DNA of 64,000 bases from Primula veris (taxonomy: Eukaryota; Streptophyta; Magnoliopsida; Ericales; Primulaceae): the NCBI GenBank assembly GCA_963682055.1, contig OY821744.1:6488835-6552834 (forward strand). Direction: 5' to 3'. The stretch's first letter is position 1. Every line of letters starts with the position of its first letter. Positions 1 through 12,600 of the stretch are shown one piece after another. The position numbers and the translations under genes were made by a program. The notes below the pieces were generated by a model. It was not told the DNA's origin and searched no databases. It saw only the letters and a list, made by a program, of their open reading frames with translations.

Positions 1-663
1 CCCACTCATGGGTATGTGGACTTGATTAGTTTAACAACTACATGTGATGGACTTGTATTTATAGTGTAAAAATCACTCTTGATTTTACAATGTGGGGATA
101 ACCCTCATGGTTTAATCCCACTTTCTTTTCCATTTTCCATATTTGATTTTATTCCCTCTTTCGAGTACCAACCTTCGAGTCCAATTATCATTCACACCCA
201 TTCTCCGAATAGGTCATGTGATATACCGTTGCGAAGTTCGTCGCACGAGCTACTCAAACGCTTTGAGTACGGCTTCAGAAATTCTGAATAGTCGTATTGC
301 ATATTGACTCAAAAATGGTCTCTAACCACTCGAAACAACCATGTTTAATATACATGTTTTCAAACAATTTTCCAACAGTTTTTTTAACTGAGAAATGAAG
401 CTGCATAACAATATTGAGCTGGTGATCAAATGTATATAATATTTTTTACATAATGCAACTTAACGTGACAAACGTACTGTGAATGAAAATAGTAAAAACT
501 AATAAGTGTTGGTATTTTTGAAAAGATATGTCGATAGTTAGTTGTCTCCATGTGGTCGTCATTTAGCCATAAATTACAGGAAAACAAGCTCTAATGTCAA
601 AGATCGTACAGTCTATGTCAAAGATAGGTTGAGATATAACTATCAATTATTAGGATTTGTCAG
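1..663. other. AT-rich spacer, no gene seen
   Basis: No coding region is convincing here. One open frame on the plus strand at about 79-291 has no recognisable domain, and its flanks show no exon signals I trust. The stretch may be the edge of a gene or repeat lying outside the window. Confidence 0.5.
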
Positions 664-666
664 TAA

Positions 667-1484
667 GGCTGTGTTTGTTTCATAATAAAAGTTTTACATG
701 GGTAAAATATTTTCATAGGAAAGTGTTATACTGAAAACTTTTGTTTGCTTTTCATTTACACGCGGTTGGTGCATAAAAAGTTTTCCAGCTAAAATTTTAT
801 ACAAACTCAATTTTGTTTTACAAATTATTTTTTTAACAAATAATTGGTAAAAATCTCAACATGTATAGAAAAGTTAACCTAAACACATATTTTATTTCAT
901 ATACGTCACTTATAATAACTTATAAATTTTTAACATATAAACTCATAAAATTATAAGCATAAAAGATATTATTGACTTTTTTTAGCTTTTTCAAATTTTC
1001 TTGGATTTTTTAGATTTTTCGGAATTTTTTGTTTTATTTTTCCCATTTTTTGTTATTTTTTTCTTATTTTTAATATTTTTATTGGTTAATTAGATTTTAG
1101 CCTTTTCAAATTTTCTTGGGTTTTTTTAGATTTTTCGGATTTGTTTTTTATTTATTTTCCATTTTTGTTATTTTTTAGAATTTTTCGTGTTTTTTTCTTT
1201 TTTTATTTGTTAGTAGATAGAATTGGACTAATTATTAAATAATTTTGAAAGAATAGACCTATAATTAATAATAGTTATAATACTAGTATTAGAAATAATA
1301 TAGAGAGAGACTCCGTAAACCGTTTACAAATTTATTTGCGGGGTAATCGTTTTTCCCAATTTTACTGGATATGTGGGAAAATTTTTCCCAAAAAAAATGT
1401 TTTACGTTAAACCAATCACCCGAAAAATATATTTTACCCGTAAATGTTTGTTTACCCCCATTTTATAACAAAACAAACAGAGGC
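667..1484. mobile_element. Tourist/PIF-Harbinger-like MITE
   Basis: The ends form an imperfect terminal inverted repeat: GGCTGTGTTTGTTT at the left, and GCCTCTGTTTGTTT read inward from the right. A TAA on each side (664-666 and 1485-1487) gives the 3-bp target duplication typical of PIF/Harbinger and Tourist elements. The inverted similarity continues inward, with matching 'gggtaaaat' blocks. The interior has no coding capacity and holds two copies of a T-rich segment about 115 bp apart (from about 981 and 1096). Family assignment follows from TIR plus TSD only. Confidence 0.7.
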
Positions 1485-1487
1485 TAA

Positions 1488-3290
1488 AGTTCAAATTGTA
1501 TTGGATATGAATAAATTATGGAGTAAAAAGCAATAGTTAACTAAGAGCTAACCTGATGATCTCAACGATCTTATATAGCTAGTCAGACCCCAAATTCTTA
1601 TGATTAGGGGCGTAGCTTAATCATGATGATGAAGAATTGATTAAAAGAGTTCCTATATATATATACTATAGAAAATAAGTGTAGTTATAATACAAATATG
1701 TGGATAATAAAAAAAAATAGTATAAGATGTACATATGTCCACTCAGAAAAAAAACCCGAATTGACAAATATGTTTATATATTCCAAAGATTTTCGCCATC
1801 AATAACAAGTGGAGCATCTCAAAATCAAGACATGTTTGCCATAAATCCATAATTTTCATGTCATTAAGCGTTTTTGACATTTCCAGCCCTCTCGCTGCCT
1901 AACAGTTCTCAACTGATTGGCTATAAGACACTAATAAAAGTTATCCACGCGTTGCGTGTGATACGTGTAATGTCATAAATCTCGTACTATATTTTATTTT
2001 AAACATAATATTTATATTTTATATCATTTATTGTAATTATGCATGTTAAAACGAATTGTTAATTAATTTAGCCTACATCCGTAATTAGAAAAATATAATT
2101 ATGACAATTTGTTAATTAATTAGATTAGGTATATTTGTAATTATTAAAACATAGTGAGAGTATTTTTAAATTTTTTTTACAAAATTAAACAAGGCTCATT
2201 TCTATTTGATTGACTTATTATAATAGAATGATTAAACCGATTTACAAAATTAATACATCATAAAAGGCCGAATTTTATGTAACGTATCAATCTAAGTATA
2301 TGAGAATCAAAATATTAATTAGTTACCCTAACACGAAAAAGGGAGCCAGCCTCTCCCTTAAGAAAAGAATACTCAGACTCTTCTTGTATCAATCAATCAT
2401 TCAATTCATTTTTAATAAAATACAAAGATTTTGATATATGCTAATATTACACCGTATATTTTCCTTTCCGCACTCATTTTAATTTGCCTTATTTTGATAG
2501 TATTATATTTCCCTTAATAAAATAAGACATATATATAGTACTACCCAACTCAATAATTAATTTCTCATTAAACAAGAGTTGAAAATATTTGATAATAAAA
2601 TAATTTATTTTAATTAATAACTAAATTTAGGATAATATCAATTAGGGTTGTTCATTTTTATTTGGGTTTTATTAGAGAAAGTTTAGTTTTATGTGTATTT
2701 TTCATACAATATTTGAGGAAAAAATTAGCAATTTTTTTTAATTAATTAATTAAATTTAGGATAGTATTAACTAGGGTTCCTCATATTTTTTTTTGGATTT
2801 TTATGGGTTTGGAAGGTCAGCTTTATTGTTTTTTTTTTCTTTAAAAAAAAGAGAGGTTGTTTTATAATTTTTATTTAACCCATTGAATATCATTAATTAA
2901 ATTTAATTACTCTTAGATAGGAGTCTCACTACTCTCTTTATACTAGGAGTCTGGTGCTCCATGTCCTCATAACACTGATCCCATGCCAGCATATAGCATA
3001 AAAACCTCAACTAACATATTAAATATTAAAAAGACAAAAGGACAAGCAAGACTTGAAACCCTAGGTATTATTGAGCACTATTTTTATTATCTTTATTACC
3101 AGCTGGTAACCAAACAATTACATGGTCTTACGACAATTTTTACTGCAAATTTCATTAGAGACGAAAAAATGTTTGTTGGTGGAAAGAGTATGTGCTGATC
3201 ATGTTGCTCTATAGGAGCAATAATTTCTCATGAAGCAAAGTGATATTCTCATTTTATTTCTATATTCAAGAAAAGGAATTGTATCTAATT
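1488..3290. other. Repeat-rich spacer without a gene
   Basis: This holds a degenerate copy of a dispersed repeat (see 1929-2232). At about 2600-2800 there are two copies of an 'aaatttaggataatatcaa'-type block that also occurs inside the MULE-like element at 12.6-13.7 kb. The open frame at 2983-3198 has no recognisable domain. I see no gene. Confidence 0.5.
1929..2232 (+). repeat. Dispersed repeat, copy A (degenerate)
   Basis: It begins with a 'ccacgcgttgcgtgtg' block near 1947 and ends with 'cttattataatagaatga' near 2215. The same landmarks in the same order occur at 43459-43755, and the first half at 51643-51900. A middle segment of the family ('aatatgtggataat') lies displaced at about 1695-1710. 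No coding capacity is seen, and I cannot assign the family. Confidence 0.5.
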
Positions 3291-3305
3291 AACTAAGTGG
3301 TTTTT
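3291..3305 (+). repeat. 5' target-site duplication of the LINE
   Basis: The 15-bp AACTAAGTGGTTTTT is found here and again at 10256-10270, directly after the poly(A) tail. An exact match of this length flanking a poly(A)-ended element is the normal footprint of LINE insertion. Confidence 0.85.
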
Positions 3306-3576
3306 TTAAAGAATATAATCAATAGTAGTAGTAGATATATAGTAGATATACTCGTTTTTTTTTTATCATGTAATCAAATGGATCATTAAACAATTAAGCT
3401 TTTGGAGAGAGAGCACAGGCGGCGCATCTATCTTTCCCAAATCTCTCCATCCTACACCTAAAAAACTTCTTTATACTATACATATTTCTTCACTGTTTTT
3501 TCCCTATGGGGTAGATCTATCTCCATCGTAGTTTTGCCCGTGACGAAAGTTTAGGGTTTTGGATTGGGTATTTAAT

Positions 3577-5179
3577 ATGGCAACCCAGACTGGTAATAAG
3601 GGAGGCGAAGGCTCTAAACCTAGCTATGTTGCTGTTTTATCAGGTAAGTCATCTGGGTCTCCTTCTTTAGATAGTAAGGTTGATCTAAATTCCATTGAGG
3701 TTAATGATATCTAGTTGCCACTTAGACAAAGTAGTAATAAGTGATCTGAGCCTGCTGTTATTTTTTCTCATTTAGAGTTACAGAGATCAGAGGTTCCCCT
3801 ACAACTAGGGCTTATTGCTAAATTTAGTAAGGGTAGACCTAAAATTGAAAATATTAGAGAACACATTGCTAAAAATTGGGGATTACAGCAGATGCCCATT
3901 ATTGGACTCATTGACTATAGACATGTTTTTATTAAAATGTTTAATAACAATGATTATAATAAGGCTTGGACTAGAACTTCTCATGAGATGGAAGGGGCTT
4001 TATATAGACTTTTTAAATGGACAAGTGATTTTTCACTGTTTAGGGAATCAGCTATTGCACCTGTTTGGGTGAGACTTCCGTTATTGCCTTTAAATTTTTG
4101 TGTTTTATCTTACATTAAAGCTATTACCCAATCTCTAGGTGGTTTTCTAGAAGCAGATATAGCTACACTCACACATGTAAGACCTATGTATGCTAGGGTT
4201 TGTATTGAAATGGATTTATCAAAACCTAGGGTTAATAGAATATGGATTGGCTCCTCTTTAGAGGAAGACCATGGGTTTTGGCAAAGGGTGGATTATGAAA
4301 AATCCCCAAAGTATTGTGATTTTTGCTGCCTTCAAGGACATGAAAAATTTGAATGCAAAAGAGTAAGGAGTGATGTAGGATACAATAAACAAGGAATGAA
4401 TGAAAAAGAGGCAAATGCTAAAAAAAGTGAGAGTAAGACTGACATGTTTGGTAACCAAGGGAAAAAAGTGGTTTTAAAGCAGGTCTATATGGCAAAACAA
4501 AACAATAATGAAAAAGTGACTGATGATAAAGGATCAAAAAAGAAATTTTTGAGAAAAGAAAAGGGTAAATGGGTAGAAGTCAATAGTGAGGAGGAAAAAG
4601 AGCTTACTAATAACATAATTATATCTAATGAAAAAGCTGAACCCTCTAACATTAATAATATAATGGTTGAACAACCAAAGATGCTTACAGGAAAGGAAAT
4701 CCCAGAAACAAATATAGAGTCTATCTTAGAAACTCCTAAGGTCACTAATAGTTATAGAGAAGCTCTAGAAACTGGGGGGGTTAGGTTTAACAGTTGATAC
4801 TATTGGTCAATATAAGGTGGACAGGGAGGAGAAGAATCAAAGCCAGTCACCTGACCTGTTTCTTAATAGCCAAAGGTCTGTAAAAGCTAAGAAAAATGCA
4901 AGGAATAAGGCTAACAAAAAGGCAAAACTCACACTGATGGACACAATTGAACCTATAGAGAGCACTGTGGGTTCACATGAGATTGAGGTATTACTTTCAG
5001 CTACCAAAATGATGGACTCTGTTCATCTGGACTCTTGTGTGGGGGTGTCAAGAGAGCATGAGGAATTGGGATATTACTCAGATGTTCCACCAAGAAAAAG
5101 AGGAGGGAAACCACCACAAAGATACTCACCTGAAGGTAAGATTACCAAGAAGGTACATTTTAATACTTTAAATGCATAA
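3577..5179 (+). pseudogene. LINE ORF1 (DUF4283 + CCHC zinc knuckle), broken
   Basis: ORF1 encodes the RNA-binding, gag-like protein of the LINE. The likely start is the ATG at 3577, reading MATQTGNKGG; the frame is then cut by TAG at 3712-3714 and TGA at 3742-3744. From about 3745 it is open to 4797 and shows a DUF4283-like region (around 'WTRTSHEMEGALYRLFKW', then 'PVWVRLPLLPL') followed by a CX2CX4HX4C zinc knuckle at 4315-4356. The C-terminal third is Lys/Glu rich. A 1-nt shift in the seven-G run at 4774-4780 moves the frame, and the protein then continues to the stop at 5177-5179. Domain order fits plant L1 ORF1. The lesions make it a pseudogene. Confidence 0.85.
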
Positions 5180-8100
5180 TTATCTTATTTGGAATGTCAG
5201 GGGTATAGCAAATGCCCTGTCTCAGGCACAACTTATTAAATACATTAAGAAGTTTAAATTAGATTTTTTTGCTTTATTAGAACCTATGCTTCTTTTTGAT
5301 AAGGCTCCCCCACTTGCAAACAAATTTAGAATGGACTCTGTGATATCCAATACTAATGAAGGGGGGAAAATTTGGTTTTTCCATAATAATAATATTAATA
5401 TTAGTGTTATACGTATGACTTCCCAATCTATAACTATTAAGATTAATGACCTTAAGCTTTCTTTTTTGACCATTGTCTATGCTAAATGCACTTATCTAGC
5501 TAGAAGAGAATTATCGTATGATTTGACTAACTTAGCTTTGCATAATGAACCCTGGCAAGTTATAGGGGATTTCAATACTATTAGATATGATCATGAAAAG
5601 TTAGGTGGAAAACATAAAGCTAGTGCTGATAAAAGTGATTTCCTTGATTTCATTTCCAATAATACTTTAATTAATATGTCTCACTCTGGATCTATTTATA
5701 CTTGGAGTAGAATTAACCTGGGAAAGGTTATGTTTGAGCAATTAGATAGGGCTTTAGTGACTCCTGTTTGGGAAGCTATTTTTACTAATATGAGACTTAC
5801 TGTAGCAGAAAGAAATGTCTCAGATCACTCTCCTTTAATTCTCACCACCATTTCAGATAAAGCACCTGGTCCTACTAACTTTAAATTTTTCAGGATGTGG
5901 ACTACACATGAGGGTTTCAGTGAGATGGTTGCCAATAACTGGGGCATACAGAGCCAATTAGAGGGACTGGACAATTTTTGTTTTAAGCTAAAAAGATTAA
6001 AAAATTGTATTAAAAAATGGAATAAGGAAGTTTTTGGTAATATACATGGCAATTTGGCCAAAGCTAAAGATGAATTGGTTTTTGCTGAAAATCAACTAGT
6101 TTCTATAGGGGACAATTTTTTGTGAAAAATACAGTAAAATCCTTACTAATTATAATTCTTTAATTCTTCAAGAGGAAATTTTCTACAAACAAAAAGCTAG
6201 GATTAAATGGTTAAAAGAGGGAGACAGGAACTCTAAGTTTTTTCATCAAATGCTCAGACACAAAAGAGCCAAAAGCAAGATTTTAAGTATCAAACTGGCT
6301 GATGGTACCACTACTGAAGATTTCAAGGTAATTCAAGGAGAGGCTGAAAATTTTTTTACATCACACTTTGCCTTTTCTGATACAAATATGGATTCTGTTT
6401 TATTTTCTGTTATTCCTAGTTTGGTTACTGATACTGATAATGTTATGCTTACTTTTCTTCCTAGTGAAGAAGAGATTAAAAAGGCTACGTTTGATATACC
6501 TAGTGATTCTGCACCTGGACCTGATGGATTTTCATCTGCTTTTTATATAACTTGTTGGGGGATTATTAAAAATGATTTGATTAAAGCAGTCCATAGCTTT
6601 TTTAATGGCAAACCTTTACCTTTGGCTGCTATCTCCTCTCTTATTGTGCTAATTCCTAAAGTGGATAACCCCATTGATTTTACACAATTTAGACCTATTA
6701 GTTTATGTCAGGTTCTTTATAAAGTGGTTTCAAAAATTCTTACTTCTAGGTTGGCTACAATCTTACCTAAAATTATTTCTAGCCCTCAAAGTGGTTTTGT
6801 TTAAGGGAGACTTATAACTGATGCTATTTTACTTGCTCAAGAGCTTTTTAAACACCTTGGAGAGACTGTTAGGGGTGGTAATGTGGTTTTTAAACTAGAT
6901 ATGGCTAAGGCTTTTGATAGATTAAGCTGGTCTTTTCTTATTAAAGTGTTGGTATATTTTGGTTTTAGCAGTGAATGGATTGATTTAATAATGAAATGTG
7001 TGGCCAATGCTAGATACTCTATTTGTTTAAATGGGGTTTCTTCTGGTTACTTCACCTCTGGAAAGGTTTAAAACAAGGTGATCCTCTTTCTCCACTCCTT
7101 TTCATTATTGCTGAAGAAGTTTTAAGCAGGGGTTTAAGTGATCTAATGGCTAGGGGCAGTCTTTTGCCTTATAAAACTTGTGCACATGTGAATCCTATTT
7201 CTCATATCTTATTTGCAGATGATGTTTTAATTTTTGCTAATGGTAGCAAGTCTAATCTAGAAACATTAATGTTTTTTATTAATAAATATGAAATGGCCTC
7301 TGGTCAATGTTTGAATAAAACTAAGAGTGTTTTTTTGACCTACAATGCTAAACATGGAAGAAAGAATATAATTGCTAGAACCACAGGTTTTAGTGAGGGT
7401 CCTCTGCCCACCAAATATCTAGGTATTCCTTTACATTACACTAGACTCACTTCTGCTATGTATGATACTTTGGTTGACAAAATTGGTAAGAAAGTGGCTA
7501 GCTGGAAAGCTAATTTTTTATCACCTGGAGCTAAGCTCACTCTTATTAAACATGTTTTATCTTCTGTTCCACTGCATACTATTGCTGTTTTAAATCCCCC
7601 TAAATTAGTCATTGATAAAATTGAGAAAAAATTTGCTAATTTCTTTTGGGGAGAGACTGATGGACAGGTTAAACATCACTAGCTTAGGTGGGGTAGATTA
7701 GCTTGTCCTGTGAATGAGGGGGGCATAGGTATAAGAAGTTTACAGGAATTTATGAATGCTTTACATGCTAAAATGAGTTGGAGATTGCTTGAGATTGAGT
7801 CTCCCTGGACTATCTTCATGTTTCAAAAGTATTTCAGAAATAATCTCAATTGGAGTAATCCTATTATTAATGCTAAATCTTCTTGTGTATGGAAAATGAT
7901 CAACCCTTTTTTTAAGATATTGGTGAATAACAGCTTATGGAACATCAATGAAGAATCAATCAGCTTCTGGTATGAAAACTGGTTAGGTGATGGTCCTCTC
8001 TGTAACTCTTTTAATGTTGTTTTCCCTAATGTGCTTTTAAATCAAGTCATCTCTTCTGGGGGTTGGGACTCTAATATTCTGTATCACATGGGGGGGAATG

Positions 8101-9305
8101 AACTTCTGCTCAAGGTTACCAGGAAAACACTTTACCTTAGAGAGGGGGAAGATGTTAGATACTGGCCTTTCTCTTTTAATGGCATTTTTACCTCTAAAAA
8201 CTCTTATAACTTCATTAGAGATAAGAAACCTATTTTTAATATGGCCAAATATATTTGGAACTGTACTTTGCCTACTAAAATTAGTATTTTTTCTTGGAAA
8301 CTTTGGCATGATGCTATTAAACTGGATGAAGATCTTAAAAAGGTTGGAATTTGTTTAGTTTCTATGTGTTCTTGCTGTGATAATCATGCTCTTGATTCTG
8401 CTAACCATCTGTTTGGACATAGTGATATTAGCAACCAGGTTTGGACCTATTTCATCAAGGTTTTTGGTTACAATTTTTGCTTAACAAGTTGCTGGAAACA
8501 GAATATGGTGAAATGGTGTAACTTAAGTGACCAATCTCAAACAGGTATGTTGGCTTCTTTAGTTCCTTTCCTTATTGCATGGGAAATTTGGTTAAGTAAA
8601 AATAAAAACAGGTTTGATAATGAGAAAATGAATGTTGATAATATCATTAATAAAGTGATAAAGTGGCTTAGAGACCTAAATTTCTTACTCAAACCTAAAA
8701 CACCTGCTAATAATTTTCATTGCTTAACACTTAGTAACTTAAATGTTCAGCCTATTTCTTGTAAAAGGAAAAAAGCCATTTTGGTATGGTGGAGTTGTCC
8801 ACCTTCTGGTAGACTGAAACTTAATCTAGATGGTTCATCACTCAGTGATAAATCCAGTGGATGTGGTGGTATTTTAAGAGATAATAATGGTAGGCTTATT
8901 CTAGCTTTTTCCTGTTATACTGGAAAAAATACTAATACTTATGCAGAACTTATGGCCCTTAAAACTGGTCTGTTTATTTGCTATATTTTTGGGATGACTA
9001 ACATACTTGTGGAAACAGATTCTGAGATGATTGTAAAATGGTGGAACAGTAAATCCTCTCCTGGTATTAAAATTTCAAATTTATGGGAAGATATTACTAT
9101 GTTAATGGACTATGTTTGTTTAACCATTAAGCATGTTTTTAGAGAACAGAACCAAGTTGCTGATGGGCTGGCAAAGCTGGGTTCAAATGGTAAGGATTTG
9201 ATGATGTTCAGGGCTATGGAATTACCCAAGAGTGTCTATGCTGCTTATTACTTGGATCAAAAAAGCCTACCTTGTCTGAGGGGTAATTATTTTAAAAGGG
9301 TATGA
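5172..9305 (+). pseudogene. LINE ORF2 (endonuclease-RT-RNase H), broken
   Basis: ORF2 starts at ATG 5172, overlapping the ORF1 stop. The first part (5172-6125) is an AP-endonuclease-like domain with NVRG near the start, a catalytic Glu in LLEPM, GDFN at about residues 132-135 and SDHSP at 217-221. The frame shifts in a T run at 6116-6121. The reverse transcriptase follows, with 'PGPDGF', 'FRPISL', 'KLDMAKAFD', 'GLKQGDPLSPLLF' and the catalytic FADD at 7212-7223; it is interrupted by TAA at 6802-6804 (probably from CAA) and a 1-nt loss near 7063. TAG at 7680-7682 probably replaces Trp. The last part (to TGA 9305) has a zf-RVT-like region and an RNase H domain with NLDGSS, AEL, ETDS and a terminal VADGLAK. 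It cannot make an intact polyprotein. Confidence 0.92.
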
Positions 9306-9325
9306 CTTGGCCTACCCCAATCTTT

Positions 9326-9815
9326 ATAACCTATGAGGATATTTTTCTGAGGTTTTGTGCTCTAAAAAGGCAACTTTTCAAGGAGGAATTGGTCTGAGAA
9401 AATTTGTTGTGCTTTGTTTTTCTGCTAATTAGCTTTATTTTAGATTCAGGTATGAGATAAAAATGGTATACTGGGTGAACTGTTGCGCAAGAATGTATAT
9501 GCTATTTGGATTCTGAGTTGCTGGACTATCCTGAGAATTATTTCTTTGGTCTGAAATGTTTTATATCTCTATAACCTATGAGGATATTTTTCTGAGGTTT
9601 TGTGTTCTAAAAAGGCAACTTTTCAAGGAGGACTTGGTCTGAGAAAATTGTTGTGCTTTGTTTTTTCTGCTAATTAGCTTTATTTTAGATTCAGGTATGA
9701 GATAAAAATGGTATGCTGGGTGAACTGCTGAGCAAGAATGTATATGCTTTTTGGATTCTGAGTTTCTGGACTACTGAGATTTATTTCTTTGGTCTGAAAT
9801 GTTTCATATCTAGCC
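9326..9815 (+). repeat. 245-bp tandem duplication in the LINE 3' UTR
   Basis: Copy 1 runs from about 9326 to 9570 and copy 2 from 9571 to about 9815. Both begin 'ataacctatgaggatatttt' and run on with only scattered differences. The unit lies between the ORF2 stop and the poly(A) tail, so it belongs to the element rather than the host. Confidence 0.9.
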
Positions 9816-10255
9816 TTTTTTCCTTAGAATAGATGTTATGCTAATGTAGCAAGCTGACTACCAAAAACAGTTCCAGTTTTGAATTACTATAGCTCTTTTT
9901 GGGGATTTTTTGCTGTTTCAAATAGCCAGATTTTATTGTCTTTGGGCTGAGGTAATTGATTATATATCATATGCTTTTGATCATTTCGATCGTAGTTATA
10001 AGGGGAGAGATAAGAATAGGGGTTATAAGGAGAAAAGCTGAGATTGTAATCAACTTCCTTTGCTTAGGCTTTAGGATTTGGTTCTTTTGTTTTACGGCCT
10101 TATACCCCCAAAAAAATGATGCTATTTAGGACTTTGTAGTTTTATATGTAATTCAATATGTTTTGTCAACAGTAGACTACTATGGGGGTTTGTCCCATGG
10201 TAAACTTTTTGTTTTTGGTTTTTAATAAATTCCTTGTTTGGTTAAAAAAAAAAAA

Positions 10256-10270
10256 AACTAAGTGGTTTTT
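10256..10270 (+). repeat. 3' target-site duplication of the LINE
   Basis: This is the second copy of the 15-bp AACTAAGTGGTTTTT. Its first two A residues merge with the poly(A) tail, so the exact element end is uncertain by two bases. Confidence 0.85.
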
Positions 10271-10271
10271 A

Positions 10272-10275
<4 letters not shown>

Positions 10276-10313
<38 letters not shown>
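10276..10313. repeat. (AT)n microsatellite
   Basis: This is an uninterrupted alternating A/T tract of about 38 bp immediately downstream of the LINE. It was probably part of the AT-rich insertion target. Confidence 0.95.
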
Positions 10314-10317
<4 letters not shown>

Positions 10318-12600
10318 TTTTATTTTAACAAACCAACTTTTATTATAAATTAATAGTCTTACAATATTTTGGAAAGCGATAAATTACAACCGGAAATCGG
10401 TAATCAACTCAATTATAAAACTGGAGAAATGTGTTTTAAAAGAAACTTTATTTTGAAAAAGTTTTCTTGTTACTACCATCACCTCTTATCATGTTTCAAT
10501 AAACAAAACGAATACGGATAAACGATGTTCATTAAGATTTAACTTGTCTATGCAGAGATGTCTTATGACACATCGCAAATCACCAATCAGGTTATTTTGC
10601 ACATTTACCAAACAGAGAAAACGTAAGGGGACTATTCCAGCTCAGATCAAAATTAAGATGCTTAAAAGCACAAAGCCAATAAAATAATTTATTACCTCTC
10701 ATAAACATTATAAAACCAAAAAATTAAGTGGCTAAAGGCCAGCAAACTTCAAATCTTCCCTCATGGGAAGGCATATTCAACTTGTCTCGCATCTTATTCT
10801 TATGTGGTTCGCATTGCTAATGGAATATTGGCAAAATTTTTGCATACATAAGTAGCTTAAAAGCTAACTAAGAGTTGTTGAAAAAGATAACTAGGTATAT
10901 AAAGTTATTTAAATTATATAAGTCAGTGCAACACTTATCTTTTTTAGAAATAAGAAGCCATGACATGATCGATTTGACTAGGCAAAGTGATTTCGTACCA
11001 ATTTCGGCCTCCGCTGCACACATCTAAACATTCCAATGAGAATAGTGTTCAATAATAATGAGAATAGTGTTCAATAATAATAGTTTTTAAGATAGATATA
11101 CTTTCACTAGGCTAGGGCCGCTAGGCTTCATTTTATTTCTGACCATACAATTGATGAATACCTGTGCATTCATGCTTATAATTAGCTAGGGCAGTGCCAT
11201 AACGAGGAAGGGGTCATTTTTCCCCCTTGTTTTTTTTGGCAAATAATGAATTTAGTACCATTGAATAATGGTTAATGTGTTCTACAAGAAGGATTAACGA
11301 CTAAACTCCATAACAAAACTTTACATGAAACAAAATCAAAACCAAATTAACTGCACAAACTCTATTCAAATTTCGAAGTGTGTACCTTGCATTTCTCTCA
11401 AGCCACGGCAAGTAAAAACAAATAGCAAAAAAAAAAACTTCATTTCTTAGTATATTATTTGAGCTCCCTTCAAATCGATTACTGGCCCATGCAACCCAAC
11501 CATTCCACAACCACAAGTGAGGCAAATTACTATTTGTCCCATAAATCTCATTAATCACTTCCTTAGATAATCACAGTTAATTTTGTTGTCAATTGCGATT
11601 GTACATCCGATTTTCTATTTATTTAGTGTATAATCTATTCCAAGTCAAAAGATAAGAAACATGAATTTTGTCCCTGCGATACAAACATATATATGTGCTT
11701 ATTTTCCTCCCATTTTCTTCTTAAGATTTTTTATATATTATAATCTGGTCTATACAAGATTGACTATTGACTAATATAAAAAATCAAACGTAAATCCTTC
11801 CAAAAGTACAAGGCTAATGATAAGAGGCTTTAATTTAGAGTAAGGCAGTAAGCATAACTTAGAAGAAACGTATTTTAATGGGTTTTAACTCTTAAGTACT
11901 CTTAAGCCACTCTAAAGAACGCATTTTCTGCTGATAGTGTACACAAGTATTGGGCATGACTTATACGAGACAATATATACGTATGAATACCTGTATATCC
12001 TGATAGCCGGGATACTTAAATTGTATTTTCATAGGAGTCTTTTGAAAGTTATAAGACCTCAAATCGTTGATTGGTGTACGTCTGTTGTTTTGGGTCATTT
12101 GTCTCTTCTTGATGGTTACAAATTCTGGCGTAATTTTACTGATATTTTCCAACACTAACATCGAAGATTTTCCGTTTCTCGTCAAAAATTATACAATTTT
12201 TTTAGCTGATCCAATGTAAAATTTGTGATGAGGGCGTCAAAGAACTGAAATGAGACTAGCTATATATCATGTCTTTCTGTTTGGAATATACTCGTTTACG
12301 TTCGTCTGAAGACGATAAGTGAACACACGCTAGAATGTTTTGCATGCTTTGTATAGGCTTGTTGCGGTTATAGCTTTCTCGCCTTTCTGAATGTTATCTA
12401 TGAATTAATCAAATTGGTGTTGGAAGTGTGCTTTTATTGAGAAAGATAGAGTTATTGATATTAATTATTCTTGTAAATGTCATATCCATATAGGTTATAA
12501 AATTTGGTTATAATGAAGCTGCTTTAAGATGGAATTTAGTTAGGAGAGTATTTCACGTAACCAAATTAAATTCTTTGCTACATTTACAAAATGTAGGAGA
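10314..12600. other. Spacer without a clear gene
   Basis: No exon chain is recognisable. The only protein-like signal is a possible LINE remnant at 11301-11558 on the minus strand. A pair of overlapping opposite-strand open frames around 11937-12185 shows no domain. The rest is AT-rich. Confidence 0.5.
11301..11558 (-). pseudogene. Possible LINE remnant (zf-RVT region)
   Basis: The 85-codon minus-strand frame contains WLERNAR preceded by a hydrophobic aromatic stretch. This resembles the 'W..W.ERNAR' signature between the RT and RNase H parts of plant LINE ORF2. No other LINE domain is seen around it. This is a weak call from one motif and could be chance. Confidence 0.28.

Larger units (their letters stand above)
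3306..10255 (+). mobile_element. Full-length but decayed plant L1-type LINE
   Basis: This is a non-LTR retrotransposon of about 6.95 kb, bounded by a 15-bp target-site duplication and ending in AATAAA (10224-10229) plus a run of about 14 A. It has ORF1 (RNA-binding, zinc knuckle) and ORF2 (endonuclease, reverse transcriptase, RNase H) in the order usual for plant L1 elements. Visible lesions: stops at 3712 and 3742 and a frameshift in a G run at 4774-4780 (ORF1); a frameshift in a T run near 6116-6121, a stop at 6802, a frameshift near 7063 and a stop at 7680 (ORF2). The element is therefore not autonomous, but the perfect TSD and intact length point to a fairly recent insertion. Confidence 0.93.

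Noticed and set aside
79..291. 70-codon plus-strand frame
   Set aside because: No domain, no promoter or splice context, and it is near the window edge.
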